Positions 1-11,847 of a stretch of DNA of 64,000 bases are shown here, piece by piece. The DNA is taken from positions 24,073,366-24,137,365 of the forward strand of contig CM038706.1 in assembly GCA_021613375.1 (NCBI GenBank), in the 5' to 3' direction. The stretch is from Megaleporinus macrocephalus. Taxonomy: Eukaryota; Chordata; Actinopteri; Characiformes; Anostomidae. Position numbers and translations under genes: made by a program. Position 1 is the first letter of the stretch. Every line of letters begins with the position of its first letter. The notes below the pieces were generated by a model, which saw nothing but the letters and a program-made list of their open reading frames with translations, was not told the DNA's origin and did not search any database.

Positions 1-2653
1 TTGTGTGTGCTTTTCACCTACTCAGATTAAGAAGATAGAATGTAATTCATGAATTATCATTAAAAAATTTAAAAACACATGCAAAAACAAATACAAACAC
101 CCCACAATCTGTCTGTTTAAAACAACTATCACTGATGCCATCTTGACATGAACATAGTGCAGAGCTTAATCAAGCAAGCACCAAGACTAAGACTTCTGTC
201 TGAAGTGCCACGCTAACCTAATGCTCAGTTCAGAAGAGCATAATTAATTGTAAGTATAAGTATTTGTATTTGCACCTGAGTACAGATTTTCAGTAACTTA
301 CTCTACCCATCACTGAAACTGTGTCACACAAACTAAAGTTGAAGAAAAAGACTACTGTAGGAAGTTTAATATTCAATCTTTTTTTCAGCTAGTTGACACA
401 TTAGACAAAACGGGCTCTTTTCAACAAGACGTGCAGTGCTGTGACATGTCAGTCATTTGGGGTGGCACCTGGGGGGTCCAATCAGATTCAGGGGGGTCCA
501 GTGCCTCCTCGGCCCCTGCTTTGGCTCCGCCCATGGTCTTGCACATTAAGGGTGTGTCCGAAATCTCCTATGTACTGTTTGAGTGGCAGACTAAGGCAAT
601 TTCAGTAGGCGAGCTTTAGTAGCTGCACAAACTCGGTCATACTATGTTCACCATATTGCCAGCGTCCTGTGACAAGACGCCAGACCACCACCGTAAAAGT
701 CCTGCTACTCATTTAAAAGCTCAATAATTGCTGGATAATTGGTGGGGACACATCAATTTAGTCCATGCTAATTCTACGCCCTTGCTTCAAGGCATTAAAC
801 TCGACGTCTGGTTCCCATCACCACCACTGCGAACAATTCTCACTCCAATGATTTAATTAATATCTTAATGACTGTTTCAAGCAGGCATTTTTTAAAATCT
901 GTACATTTTTTTCATGTTTGTACTATGAAGTTGGGCTTTAAGGTTATGTAAACAGTGCATTCATTCAGATGCAACACATTTTTTGATTGGCACTGTGTAT
1001 AAAAAGTCTATGTATAATATTATAGACACAATATTATAGACACAGTCACTTTACATTTTATTCTTTACATTTTATTCTTCTATTGTAATATATGACTTGT
1101 ATATGTGTACATACTACAAATTTCTTTTATGTTGTAAATTATTATTAGAGTGTATATTCTTCTTCTGCTACTGTAAAAACTGCAATTTCCCCCTGGGATC
1201 AATAAAGTATTTCTGATTCTGATTCTGATTCTGATGTATGTATTCCACACCTGTATATTGTGCCATTCAAATCCTAATAAGAGCCGGAAATTCCGTTTTC
1301 CCTGATTTTGAGCTTGTGTATCATAGAAGCTGTACCAACGATGGATCTCAGCAGGAGGCACTGTGGATTTTGTACTGGTGTGACTGCACTGCCACTAGGA
1401 GGCATTCCAGCATGCGTGGCCTGAGAGGAAAACTGCTGGTACATACTCCATTATTTCCTCTCTGCTCGGCTTTACATGTCCAGCCTGACATACTGCCTCA
1501 GATTCAGCTCCATCTCCTCTCTCTCTGTCTTCATCCCGTAACTGGAACCTGCTCCTCTTCTCCTTTCCTGGCTTCCTTTGCCGGAGCACCTGTCAGTCTG
1601 AATCCTCTTCAATGTCACCTCCACCTATACCTATTCATTTCACTGCCAGATTGCAGGAGAAGATGTCCTGCCTCTGCCTCATACATTACCTCTTTCTTTT
1701 TTCCCTGTCTGTCAGAATGCTCTGTATCTATCCTGATATTAATGTATGTATGTACTGCGTCTGCTACATCTACGTCCTGCTGTATCACGTCAGGCCTCTA
1801 CTCCAGGCCTCCTGCGCATGTGTTGTCAATGACAAATGTTTAAAGTTGTGTGAGATTATATGATTAGTATAGCTATTTGTACATTTAGGACAAAACTCTC
1901 TTGACTTGAAAAAATATAGAGAGAAACATAGAAATTTAGAACAAAGCAAATAATTCTGACTTGGTTAAGTGTATTTAATAAAAAATATGTTTTGTTAAAA
2001 AAATCACTTAAGCAATTTAACATTTGAGACATGCCTGATAACATGCCTGTGTTTCAGTCTCAGGCAGTGCCGGCATTGGTAGTTGGAAGAATTTACAGTG
2101 GGCTGGTTACTCGCATATATAAACAGAAAACCTCTCAGACAAAGCGTTACATCCAAGTGTACCTCTGTAGTATAGTGTAGGATCAGTCTATTTATCTGAT
2201 ATTCTGGAACAATAAGTACTAAGCAGAGCTCTCATTAGGAACTAGTGTTGCCTAGGGACTAAACAAAAGGACACAACCCAGATAGTCACAACAGACTGTA
2301 GAGGAATCGCTGCATGAGCAACATGTTCTCATGCACCTCAGAGACTTTGTTCGAACTGTGTCAGCTGCCATGATGGCTGGTCCTTGGTGGGTGAGGGGTC
2401 GTTAAGTGGCATCCACCTTGTGCTGTGGGTTAGTGAAAGTGAGTGGTCACTGTCAGTGGGTGTTTTATGGCTAGAAGTGACTTTCTCCATTATTCTGTTC
2501 ACTATTCAGTGGGCATTTGGGTCATAATGCAACTCAGTGTCTAATCATAACATTTGGCAATCCTAATATGTTGAATTCATTGAATAAACAGCAATTATGC
2601 ATTAAAATGTGCATAAGTGGGTTTCCTGTAGAGGGCGTCTTGACTTATGTCCC
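1..2653. other. Gene-free AT-rich flank with repeat fragments
   Basis: I see no supportable gene here. About 225-312 resembles one end of the element seen whole at 4468-4960 (it ends in a TACTCTACCCATCACTG-like sequence). About 436-535 is G-rich with repeated GGGGGGTCCA and looks like a fragment of a common teleost element. At 802-823 a short CTGGTTCCCATCACCACCAC-type sequence recurs near 56030. A 201-codon open frame at 1238-1843 shows no recognisable domain and is not called. In human the gene upstream of PPM1B is LRPPRC; none of its exons were recognised in this flank. Confidence 0.6.
1040..1237 (+). mobile_element. LINE-like 3' tail ending in GATTCT repeats
   Basis: The segment ends with GGGATCAATAAAGTATTTC followed by about five tandem TGATTC units (about 1210-1236). 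A polyadenylation-like AATAAA followed by short tandem repeats is the usual 3' end of several teleost non-LTR retrotransposons. Only the tail is visible and no reverse transcriptase is present, so the family is not assigned. Confidence 0.5.
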
Positions 2654-2658
2654 CTTGG

Positions 2659-2993
2659 TGTCACGGAGGTCTCAGCAGAATCGGACACAAACGCAGAGCT
2701 TTTTGAAAATAAAGAGTACTTTTAATAAACACGAACGTAAACGGAGGGTAAACAAAACACAAAAGAAAACACTAACAGACTGGATACAATGACACATGAC
2801 ACAAAAATCCCAAGACAATGACCAACGCACACAAAGGGCAAACACAGGGTATATATACACGGATTAACAAGAGGGAACATCAATAGGGAACAGGTGTGCG
2901 AGGCGGGGCAAGGGCGGAGACGAGGAGCACATGACAAAACAGAAACACAAGGACGGAACGTAAACAGACGCACGTGGACGGGCGGGTGTGACA
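2659..2993 (-). mobile_element. Solo LTR with 5-bp target-site duplication
   Basis: A 335-bp unit starts TGTCACGGAG and ends GGGTGTGACA, giving the 5'-TG...CA-3' ends of an LTR. It is flanked on both sides by the identical 5-mer CTTGG (2654-2658 and 2994-2998), the duplication length typical of Ty3/gypsy and retrovirus-like integrases. Read on the minus strand it begins TGTCACACCC, has a TATATATAC promoter-like box (2850-2859) and then an ATTAAA-type signal, in the order U3-R-U5. No internal gag/pol lies next to it, so it is a solo LTR left by LTR-LTR recombination. Orientation is inferred from signal order; family membership is not proven. Confidence 0.75.
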
Positions 2994-3036
2994 CTTGGAA
3001 AGTCAACAAAACAGCATTAGGCCAGGGGCACCCAAA

Positions 3037-3590
3037 CTTTGGCTTACAACAGTATTAGTCATACATATAGTTGCTGTTCAAAGAAAAACATGTGATTCCA
3101 TTATTGTTGCTTTTTGATTTGAACATGACAGCTGTCGTATATATTGTATAAAAATTACTAAATAAAAACACACTCTACCTGACCTGCATTATGATTTGTA
3201 GGATACTTCAGAGAAGGCCTAATGGTTTCTGTTAAATAAAAAATAGAGTAATGTTGAGTTCATTTTAATTTAGTGCTATCATCATGCTTTTCTTCTTTGT
3301 GGTATCTAGGTAGAAGAGTAAGCTCTGCTCATTTTTAGGACTTCATGAAATAAACCGAAGGCCTAAAGTGTCAAATTAACTATAAACTTAATTTCCACTG
3401 AGAATAAACATCACTCTAAGATATATCACTCAATGTGAATCTGAAATATCAGAACCCACTTTGACTTACAACAGTATCAATAATACATATCGTTGCTGTT
3501 TAAAGAAAAACATGTGTCTCCATTTTTGTTGATTTTTATTTTTCCATATCATTTGAAAATGACAGCTGCCGTTTACATTGTATAAAAATT
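3037..3590. repeat. A-B-A' repeat block, with B repeated at 6581-6896
   Basis: Segment A (3037-3156) and A' (3458-3590) are diverged direct copies, both starting near CTTACAACAGTAT and ending near TTGTATAAAAATT. They enclose segment B (3172-3450), which is found again at 6581-6896. The A units also share the GTTGCTGT...AAAGAAAAACATG core with the inverted-repeat element at 13307-13565, so A is probably a diverged copy of that element. No coding potential is seen. Confidence 0.6.
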
Positions 3591-3689
3591 CATTTCTGGT
3601 TCCATTACAGTAACAGTAAAGACTTTTTGGTCTCTCCTGTAAAGTTGTCATTTTGGAGATGCTTGTTTTTTCTTTAGACAGAGATAAAT

Positions 3690-4467
3690 AATATAAATAT
3701 AAATAATAAATTTGTGTGGGTAAATAGGGTCATAGCAGTTCTCCAGAAACTTCAGGTCACACTACAGAATCATGGCGCACTGAAGCAGAGCGTTCTGTCC
3801 TGCTAAGCGGCATTCGGTCTGGAGTAAATCTAGTCAATACAGAAAAACAAGCATGCGCATGAACACACACCACACACACGTGCACGCACACTCTCTGGTG
3901 GCCGTATGTCTTGCTCAGTGTACAGACCCTCTGAGTATCTCCAGGGAGAGTGGACTTTCTTGCCTGAATCGTCCTGGGACAGAGGGTCATTGGAGAATAT
4001 CAGTCTCACACACCAACGATCATGGCATCGATCTTTCTCAAGCCGGCCCATGACCTTGGCTTCAAAAACACCCACTCCTTCTCTCTTACACAGTCCGTCT
4101 AATCTGCCTCACTCCACTGCCTCGGACAGGTCTATTTCAGCCGGGTCTGCGTATCACTGCGTTCCTGTTCGCTCTGGTTTGCGTAGCTGTACTTTTGTAT
4201 TTTATTCAATGGATATCAAATACACTGTCACTCTCTGTATCTTTATCAGCATCTACATTATACCATCTCTTTTAACATCTGCTTATGCCCTTATAAGCCT
4301 CTCATGACCACTCACAGAGACCTACACAAACATAAAACAGTAGATTTTAATTTCAGTAGATTGTTAGCATTTGTCAGAAAGGTTGCATTAGCTAATATTA
4401 CTAACTGCATATTACATCTATGTCAAGTGAAACAGGGCGGAATGATATATGTAGTTCAGTATTTGTC
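3690..4467. other. Gene-free stretch, somewhat GC-richer at 3770-4190
   Basis: Several overlapping short open frames occur on both strands (for example 3906-4307 on + and 3830-4075 on -), which usually reflects base composition rather than coding. No domain is recognised and no clear exon boundary supports a gene. It could be conserved non-coding DNA; that cannot be judged from one sequence. Confidence 0.4.
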
Positions 4468-4960
4468 CAGAGGTGGGTGGAGTAGCCTAAATCAATACTG
4501 ATAATGTTTATACTATACTGACACAAGTCAAAGCAAGAGTGCCTTCTTGTGTAAAAACTTGTGTAAAAGTACCTAAAAGTATCAGGTCCAAAATTCTACG
4601 TAAGCACTTAGTAACTTAATAGAACTGCAGTAAAAAGTCTTAGCAAATCCAGTAAATCCAATTTGTATGGCTTGATTTTTATATTTTTCTTATTATTTTG
4701 TGATACAGTAAAATGCCTATGCTCCACGATCAGAGATGTGACCAGTACAGATGTTGTCAACAACAAAATAGAATGAAATGAAAGACTAGAAAGTAATTAG
4801 TAACTAAATATGAAGGGCTAATATGTAAAAAGTGATATGTAGATGTCTTTACTCACTAACATACTTGACTAAAAGTAAAAGTATCACCATAAGAAAATAC
4901 TTGATATTTTATTAAAGTACATGTACTTAAGTAAATGTAACTAGTTACTACCCACCTATG
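4468..4960. mobile_element. Non-autonomous inverted-repeat DNA element
   Basis: The left end CAGAGGTGGGTGGAGTAG and right end ACTAGTTACTACCCACCTATG are imperfect inverted repeats (the right end reversed begins CATAGGTGGGTAGTAAC). The interior has many AAGTA/TACTT runs in opposite orientations, so the unit can fold back on itself. This matches a very common teleost non-autonomous repeat. No transposase frame is present and I found no convincing target duplication. Confidence 0.7.
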
Positions 4961-6580
4961 TCAAATTGATTAAATGTTGAATATTTGAAATTGTCATACC
5001 ACTATTGTCATTGATTATATGATATTGTGGAACTAGATGAACAAAAGTATGCATTTTTTTGCGACACTGACATTTTAAGTTAAATAAGCTCTATTTATAT
5101 CATCCATTATGATATAAACCATCACGTGATCAGCATTATGCCATTATAATACACACTAACCTACAAGGCCAGCTGTTACAGTTTCCTGCATCGTTCCACC
5201 CAAGAAGGTGCCATGGCATCCTGATATGAGAACAAATTGGTGTAACTTGATATCGCAGTATGTTGACGAGACATCAAAGTTGACAAAAGCAGCTTTTATG
5301 ACAGACCATGACTATTTAAATACACCTGTATAAACATTTATATTGCTCAAAACAAAGTTAAAATGCACTTAAGAATATATTTATAATGTGCAAGTTTATG
5401 TTTAAATCTGTTTTGGCATTATGGCAACTCACAACAGGCTGTGCTGCCATAGGAACAGAATCAGGATGGCTTGGAGACAAGTGGCTCCCCAACGAACTCA
5501 AAGGCTGATAGCAAAGAATACTTAGCCTGTACGAAGATGACAGAAGAAGAAGCAGCAACAACTAAATTACAAGGAATGTCTCCCACTCTGAACATGGTGC
5601 CTCCCAAGAGCCTCTATGTGTGGCCACTTTGTGCTACCACACCTCCTGCATGCCCATGGCAGCACGAGTTGGTGTGGGAGTGCTTTAATATTGCATAATT
5701 TTCCATCTATTCCAGACACTTACAAAAGTCACACAAAAGTCCTGCTTAAACTACATTCTGCTGCCGTTAGCTTCACTCAGAGCGCATGTGTTTTAGGATG
5801 CAGTATGCCAAGCTGTACATTTTTAAAATGGACAAAAGACTATTGACTGCAAATGTTTGTTAGCATTGAGCTAAAGACACCAAATCTGGACACCAAGCAC
5901 ATCCTGGCTGGTCGGCTTCATCTGGCGTCAGTAAGTTAATTGTTTGAATTAGATTTTTTGCCCAAAAACCATTCTTTGCAAATGTAGTGTGTTTGTGAAC
6001 GGTGTGTTTTTAATGATGTTTTTAAATCTATCTTAAATAGCACTTCCCTACAAATGCTATTGAGGTAGAAGGTATAACATTTACAAACGAAAGAACAGAC
6101 TTCCGAAAGAGCTCTTTAAGAAGAAGCAGTAGCTGTACTCTGTTACTTTCCTCCACTGGGAACATGTGGGTTTGTGTGTGTGGCATGTGTGCGGAGTGGA
6201 GATTTGAGAGTTGGGAGGGAGTCGCAATCCTGAGAGACTAAGGGGAGATGGAGAGGTCTTCACCAGGCGCACAGCTGTCGGCTCAGGTTAGCGCTAGCCA
6301 GTGGCTACTGGGATGAATAAGTCAAGAAGAGGCAGACTGGCCTCATGTTAAATGTAGAAGGGCTAACAGATCAGACTACCAGCACAGCTCACCTAGCGTA
6401 TCTCTGTATGAGACAGCTTAGTGCACTTACGTACACACGCTCTCGAGAATTTTAGCACATGGGTGTAGAGAGAAACAGAAATGGGTAACTATATATATAA
6501 AAAGAAAGATCTAAACCAATGCACTTTGTACAAAACACTGTAGAAAAGATCCAAACTATAGCAACGCAGTGTAAGTTTGC
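4961..6580. other. Gene-free stretch
   Basis: I see no gene, RNA gene or clear repeat boundary. Short open frames (for example 5471-5698 and 5616-5846) overlap each other in different frames and match no known family. Confidence 0.5.
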
Positions 6581-6896
6581 ACTCCACCTGACCTGCATCA
6601 TGACCTGTGGGATACTTCAGAGAAGGTCTAATGATTTCTGTGAAATAAAAAATAAAGGTCTGTAATGTTGAGTTCATTTTAATTAAGTGCTATTATCATG
6701 CTTGTCTTCTCTGTGGTATCTAGGTAGAGGAGTAAACTCTGCACATTTTTAGGACTTGAAATAAACTGAAGGCCTAAAGTGTCAAATTAACCATGTAATC
6801 AGTTTAAAAAAGTGGCAAAAGAATTAACCAACCACCTTTACTCTGAGAACAAACATCACTCTAAGATATGTCACTCAATGTGAATCTGAGACATAG
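6581..6896 (+). repeat. Second copy of the 3172-3450 segment
   Basis: Collinear with 3172-3450 in the same orientation. Shared blocks include CACCTGACCTGCAT, GGATACTTCAGAGAAGG, GTAATGTTGAGTTCATTTTA, GGTATCTAGGTAGA and TCACTCAATGTGAATCTGA. This copy carries about 35 extra bases near 6795-6832. It is either a dispersed repeat or an old local duplication about 3.4 kb apart. Confidence 0.75.
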
Positions 6897-9800
6897 TCTA
6901 GCCAGATTTCAATCAGATGTCAGTGATGGAAAACACTGGCAGCTTTATGCAAGGACCCTTTACTGAAGGAGTCACTGTAAAACTGCTTTTACAAGCTTCA
7001 AACATTTGTGTTTAGTCTCAGAAAACTGGCCAAAGACTGCGGAGGTAAAAGCAGCACAATGAGAACAGGTGGCAGAGACGGTGGAAGATGGTTCAGCAGC
7101 AGACTGGTTGCGCATGGCTGAGCATGTGTGTTACAGGGATGGTGGACATTCTGAAACCTCTGCTGTGGAGGAACCGCTCCTGGGACTCTGCTCAGGACAG
7201 CTGACCATGTGGCTGTGGGAGCGCAGGAGCCATGGCCATGCAAACAGGGCACCGGTGTCCAGTAGGACAGACTTTAATTTGAATATAAGGTTGTTGCTAT
7301 TAGTCTACATTGTGCTAATGTGTTGTTTGTGTGTTTTGTATCAGGCTATGGAGAAGATAAGGGGTCTGTTTGCCTACCATGGACAGACAATGTGTGGCCT
7401 TTGAAAAAAGGCTGGCTACTTCCAGGCCATATCAGCTAACCTTGAGCGTTGGTTCTCTCCTGCTACTTTGTTAGTAAAAGAGCATTTATTTCTTAAAGCA
7501 ATATCTTTTCCTACACTGACATTACCACTATCATACATATTCCTTGTTTTTACCCATGTTTTGACATTTATAGCCTTAACTGAAGGCCTAGATTTAACAT
7601 CAAGTCAAAGCCATAGTTTATCACTGTGAGATACCCAAACTTGGCTGTTACAATAACAGTTGTGTGGGAATCTACTGTATTATCACATAATGAGTATGTT
7701 AGTGCCGTATATACAAAGAGTTTAGTTGTCACACCCGGGTAGGTACAACAGTAAGCAGGTTAGGACACAACAGTAACACAAAAACCGACAATGTAAATAC
7801 TGTGAAAGTATTTATTCAGATCCATTTGATAACTATTAGTTCAGGGGCATGTACCATAGTGATATCACCTCTGTAGTTAACTTCTTATTGGTGAAGCCTG
7901 ATGTTGAATGTTTAAAGGGCTATACCTTTATCATACGGCATGCACACAAAAAGACATATGCACCTTTAACTTAGTGTGGACTTGTTACATATTCCAAAAT
8001 GCAAATGTATGTCCTCAGAAATGCACACACACACGCTCAGTGGTGCGCACACACACCCTCAGACCAGGCCCTGCTCTACTGGTGTGTGCTAATTGTTAGC
8101 TCAGCGGGACGGGGAACAGTTCTGCCGTAATGTGGTGTAGAGTGCTCCCAGCCTCAGGACCCTAGAGAGCGCCCTCCAACCTCCCTGTCAGCTACTGTTA
8201 GATCACACAGCTGTGGCCACAGACTCAGACAGCTTGCACATACACACACACACACACACATAGAAACATTTAACCATACCTCACACATGCTTATTACGCC
8301 ATATGTCCAGCTGTATATAAAAGTTTGAACCCCCCCAGTAAAATGACATGTTTTGTTGTGAAAATCTGACTGCATGTCTGTACAGCTACCTTATATAATG
8401 GCTGTAGTGTAGATACAAGCATTGGACAAATATAATTGTAAGCTAATCTAAACATCTCTGATATAGAATGGAATGGAATAGATTGCTCATTAATGGTGGA
8501 TTATTGTCTTATCACCCAGAAACATTTCAGATGGTGTCACAGAAATTTCGCTAGTGGTGCTTTAAACTTGTGACCAGATGAGCATGCAGTGGTGCTCCAT
8601 GATGATGATGATCATAACTCAGCTGCAGTGCCTCTTTTGTCCTTTTGCATATTTAAATGACATCATTAATTATGAACAGGCTCTATCAGTAACAGCAACA
8701 GCCTGGATTCATCACAACTGTCTAGTATAGAAACACCCACACGTGCATATGCACTAGATGCCTCATAATTCAATTATATTTTAATTCAGGGTGCAAAGAT
8801 TAGATAAGATTTTTTAGTTCTATGAACTACATGGAATATATTTTTTCTCTCAGTGTTTGGCATTAAACTGTTAGCTTAGATAATTTTAAGAAATGCACTT
8901 ATTGTGCCTATAATTTAATAGCTTTCATTGAACGACTTAAGATAAAAGAAGAAAACAGACTTTTTTCCATGTGATTTTGAGCAATTTCTTATGAAATGAT
9001 TTGCTGGTGTTGCTGAAGACCAGCCATATTGTTGTATATTGTTTTTTTTCTAGAAGGGTGCTTCTAAACCTTCATTCATCCAGACTAGTTAGACGAGTTC
9101 TAGATAGAAACACTTTATGCTTCAATTGTTCTTTGCATGGTGAAATAGTTTTTATGTGTGTGCAGCACCAAAAGAGTTCCTCTATGGTTGTGTATATACA
9201 CCTCATGGGTTTAAATGGAGCAATTCTTTTTACTAAAGAACATCTAAAGAGCCTTTTTTGGAGTGCAATTATGGAAGTTGCAGCCTAAATGTAGACACTT
9301 GAAGCATGCAACATTCTGCTAACATATTTTTATTTTATATGATGCAGTTTTACCCTTTTATTCATGGATTAGCCTTTTAGCAGGTTAAAAGAGGCTCCAG
9401 AGGCTCTTGTGTTCACTCTAGTATTAAACAAAAACTGTGACCAGTTTGCGCACTCCTCTAAGCTGGGTTGTGCCAAAAGGAGACCTGGGTGGGTTGTAAT
9501 GTGGAATTCAATGTAAGCTACTTATTTATACCAGTTTGAAATTAGCTGCAGGACTGGATATGACTAGAGTGCACATCCACTGCTCTCCTGAGCTTACTGG
9601 AAAAGATTTTGTGTAAAACTGTGAAGTATTCATGTAACAAAATGTAAAGGCTCTACCTGGTTGGGTCTAAAGCAGTTTTGTGAATCCACTAAAGTAAACT
9701 TTAACTCCTGCGAAAGTTTTTTGGGGACGTCCAAATGCATGTTTACCAAACTAACGCTCATGCTTAATGTACATTTTAGGATATGTTTAAACATGTAAAA

Positions 9801-10278
9801 CTTTTTGATGCCCCTTGGCATTTTGTATGCCCAGGCATTCATCTAGGCCATCCATATGGTAGTTCCAGCCAAGACTGTCTCAACATACTGTAGCATCATC
9901 GCAGAAGATGGAGGAGGTGCAGGACACATAGCACTTTAAGTGGATGCTTATTGTATCAGTGGAGGCCCTACCTGAGGCTCTAAGCATCACTGCTGTACAT
10001 GGACATACGTGCCTCGAACCTGTCCATGGCCTAACGAGCCAGTGGTGGAACGCTACAGTATAGACGTAATGGGGCAGGTTGCAACTACAATAGTAGTCAC
10101 AGGTCTCACAGGTCTCCTCTATCTTAGTACTTGAAATTGAAGTTAAAATTAAACTCAGTTATGTGTTTTAAACATTGTAAATGCATTTAAAATCTTTAAA
10201 AGGAGAATCACAATGCAGGCTAAGAACTATCTTTCCCACCTCTGACACACAATGCTCATAAACATTGAACTTATCTGC

Positions 10279-10282
<4 letters not shown>
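6897..10282. other. Gene-free stretch with one CA microsatellite
   Basis: No gene is supported. A short (AC)n tract lies at about 8238-8261, and a GC-richer block at 8090-8230 has no recognisable coding or element structure. The 7069-7404 open frame (111 codons) matches no family I know and has no splice or promoter context. Confidence 0.45.

Positions 10283-10319
<37 letters not shown>
10283..10319. repeat. (TC)n microsatellite
   Basis: An uninterrupted run of about 18 TC dinucleotides, followed by a second short CTCTCTC run and a short CACACACA tract. Confidence 0.95.
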
Positions 10320-10323
<4 letters not shown>

Positions 10324-10589
10324 CTCTCTCTTAAATACACACACACAGACACTTAGAAACAGGTCAGATCACTCTGTATAACTAATTTAATGGGCAGGCT
10401 CGTTAACCTAGTTTGCCCCGTCAGTTAGGCAAACTCAGTGCTGAATTTAGAGGTGAACAGGTTTTCTGTGCAGATATTACAGACACATGTTAAACCTGTT
10501 AGCCCGTGTTCTGATTTACAAAACATTTTAAATCTCGTGCACATGCAAACTAGTCATATGCAGGAGATTGTATACTAAATCACGTTGTT

Positions 10590-10838
10590 TTGATTTTCTA
10601 CGTGTAAATAAGTTAACACATCCTCTACAGATAACACACTTCTGCACATTTGAGTACACAATAGCAGAACTGAACATATTTGGGTTAAAAAATCCTATAT
10701 GTTAAATTAATGCACAGTAATTGTGTATTAAAATTGATTCCCTGTACAGGATGTGTTCACTTATTTACACTTAGAAAATCAGCAGGACGTCATCTGACCA
10801 GGGGCAACACAACTTTTGCATTTGACTGTATATACTAT
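10590..10838. mobile_element. MITE-like element, family F, copy 1
   Basis: The right end contains ACTTAGAAAATCAGCAGG and TGACCAGGGGCAACACAACT, then TTTGCATTTGACTGTATA. The reverse complements of these blocks occur at 62135-62230, and related blocks at 51040-51300. The block order matches a common teleost element whose ends read ATGACCAGGGG(T/C)...CAAACTTTTG. It is non-coding and its ends are diverged. Confidence 0.5.
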
Positions 10839-10899
10839 TCTTTATTGATTTTAGTCCACAGACATAAGAATGTAATTGTGTTTAGTTGTGTTTAATTAT

Positions 10900-11225
10900 T
10901 AGTTCATTTTAAGAGTAGTCCTCTGCGTGTGCCTGCCCTGCTGGCGCTCGCTCTCTCTGACTCTGCTAAAGCCTCAACTGTCTCTGGGCTCTCTCAGATA
11001 AACAAATCCTGCTTGTTTGCTCGTGGAAATCAATGAGCATCAAATGTCCAGGAAAGGCAGAGGTGGCCTTGTGTATGCTCGGGGGGGAAGATGGCACGGC
11101 TCTCTTAAATGATTTCTTCCAGCTGAACTCCCTCCGAGAGAAACTCTGAAGATTAGAAAACAAGGGCAACGTTAAGATCCTTGTCGGCGGTTCCTCAGGG
11201 TCACCTTGGTGTAGTCTTAACCAAA
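10900..11225. other. GC-richer non-repeat block
   Basis: This block is richer in G+C than its flanks and shows no microsatellite or inverted-repeat structure. A weak 67-codon frame runs on the minus strand without homology. It may be a conserved non-coding element; that needs a cross-species alignment. Confidence 0.3.
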
Positions 11226-11847
11226 GTTAAGGCAAGTTTGTATTCATGATATACTCTAATAAGGTGGCAGGTTACGTTCCTGGCTGCAGTACTGAACATA
11301 GAAGCAACATATGTGTTTTAATGGGGTCAGTTTTTTGCTTTTAGAATGTTTTACTTTGTTAAAAAATATACATACCTTGACGGTCAGGACAAAACCCGGC
11401 CTGTAACTTTACAGGGGAGGAAAATACCTTTTTACCTTTGAATGGAAAAAAAATGAAACATAAGAATTTGTTTCTACAGCGATAATACGTACAAACGTAA
11501 GTGCAATACTTTTACCTGGAGACCTTAGAAATGTGTTTTAAACAAGGCAATCAGTAGCCACTAGGTGGTGCTGCTATGATTCAAAATACCATTGCAGTAC
11601 TGGTCTCTGGTCAGCTTTTCGTTCTACATGGTCACATTACAGACAGGCACTCTTATAGAGACATTATAACACATATATAATCAATAACAGTGTCAACTGA
11701 GTCAAAAACAACTATCCTGCTTAAAGATGATATAGTGCATCCACTCTTATCAAAAATGGTTGCACATAAAACCAAACAGCCCTTTAATGAGGGGCCCTTT
11801 ACATTTTTGTGTTAATAGAAACTTATTTTTTAAAGGTTAATAATGTG

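Noticed and set aside
2672..3009. Minus-strand frames of 62 and 95 codons
   Set aside because: They lie within or across the solo LTR, which is non-coding.
3830..4307. Overlapping frames on both strands, up to 133 codons
   Set aside because: No domain is recognised and no clear exon boundaries; listed only as a GC-richer stretch.
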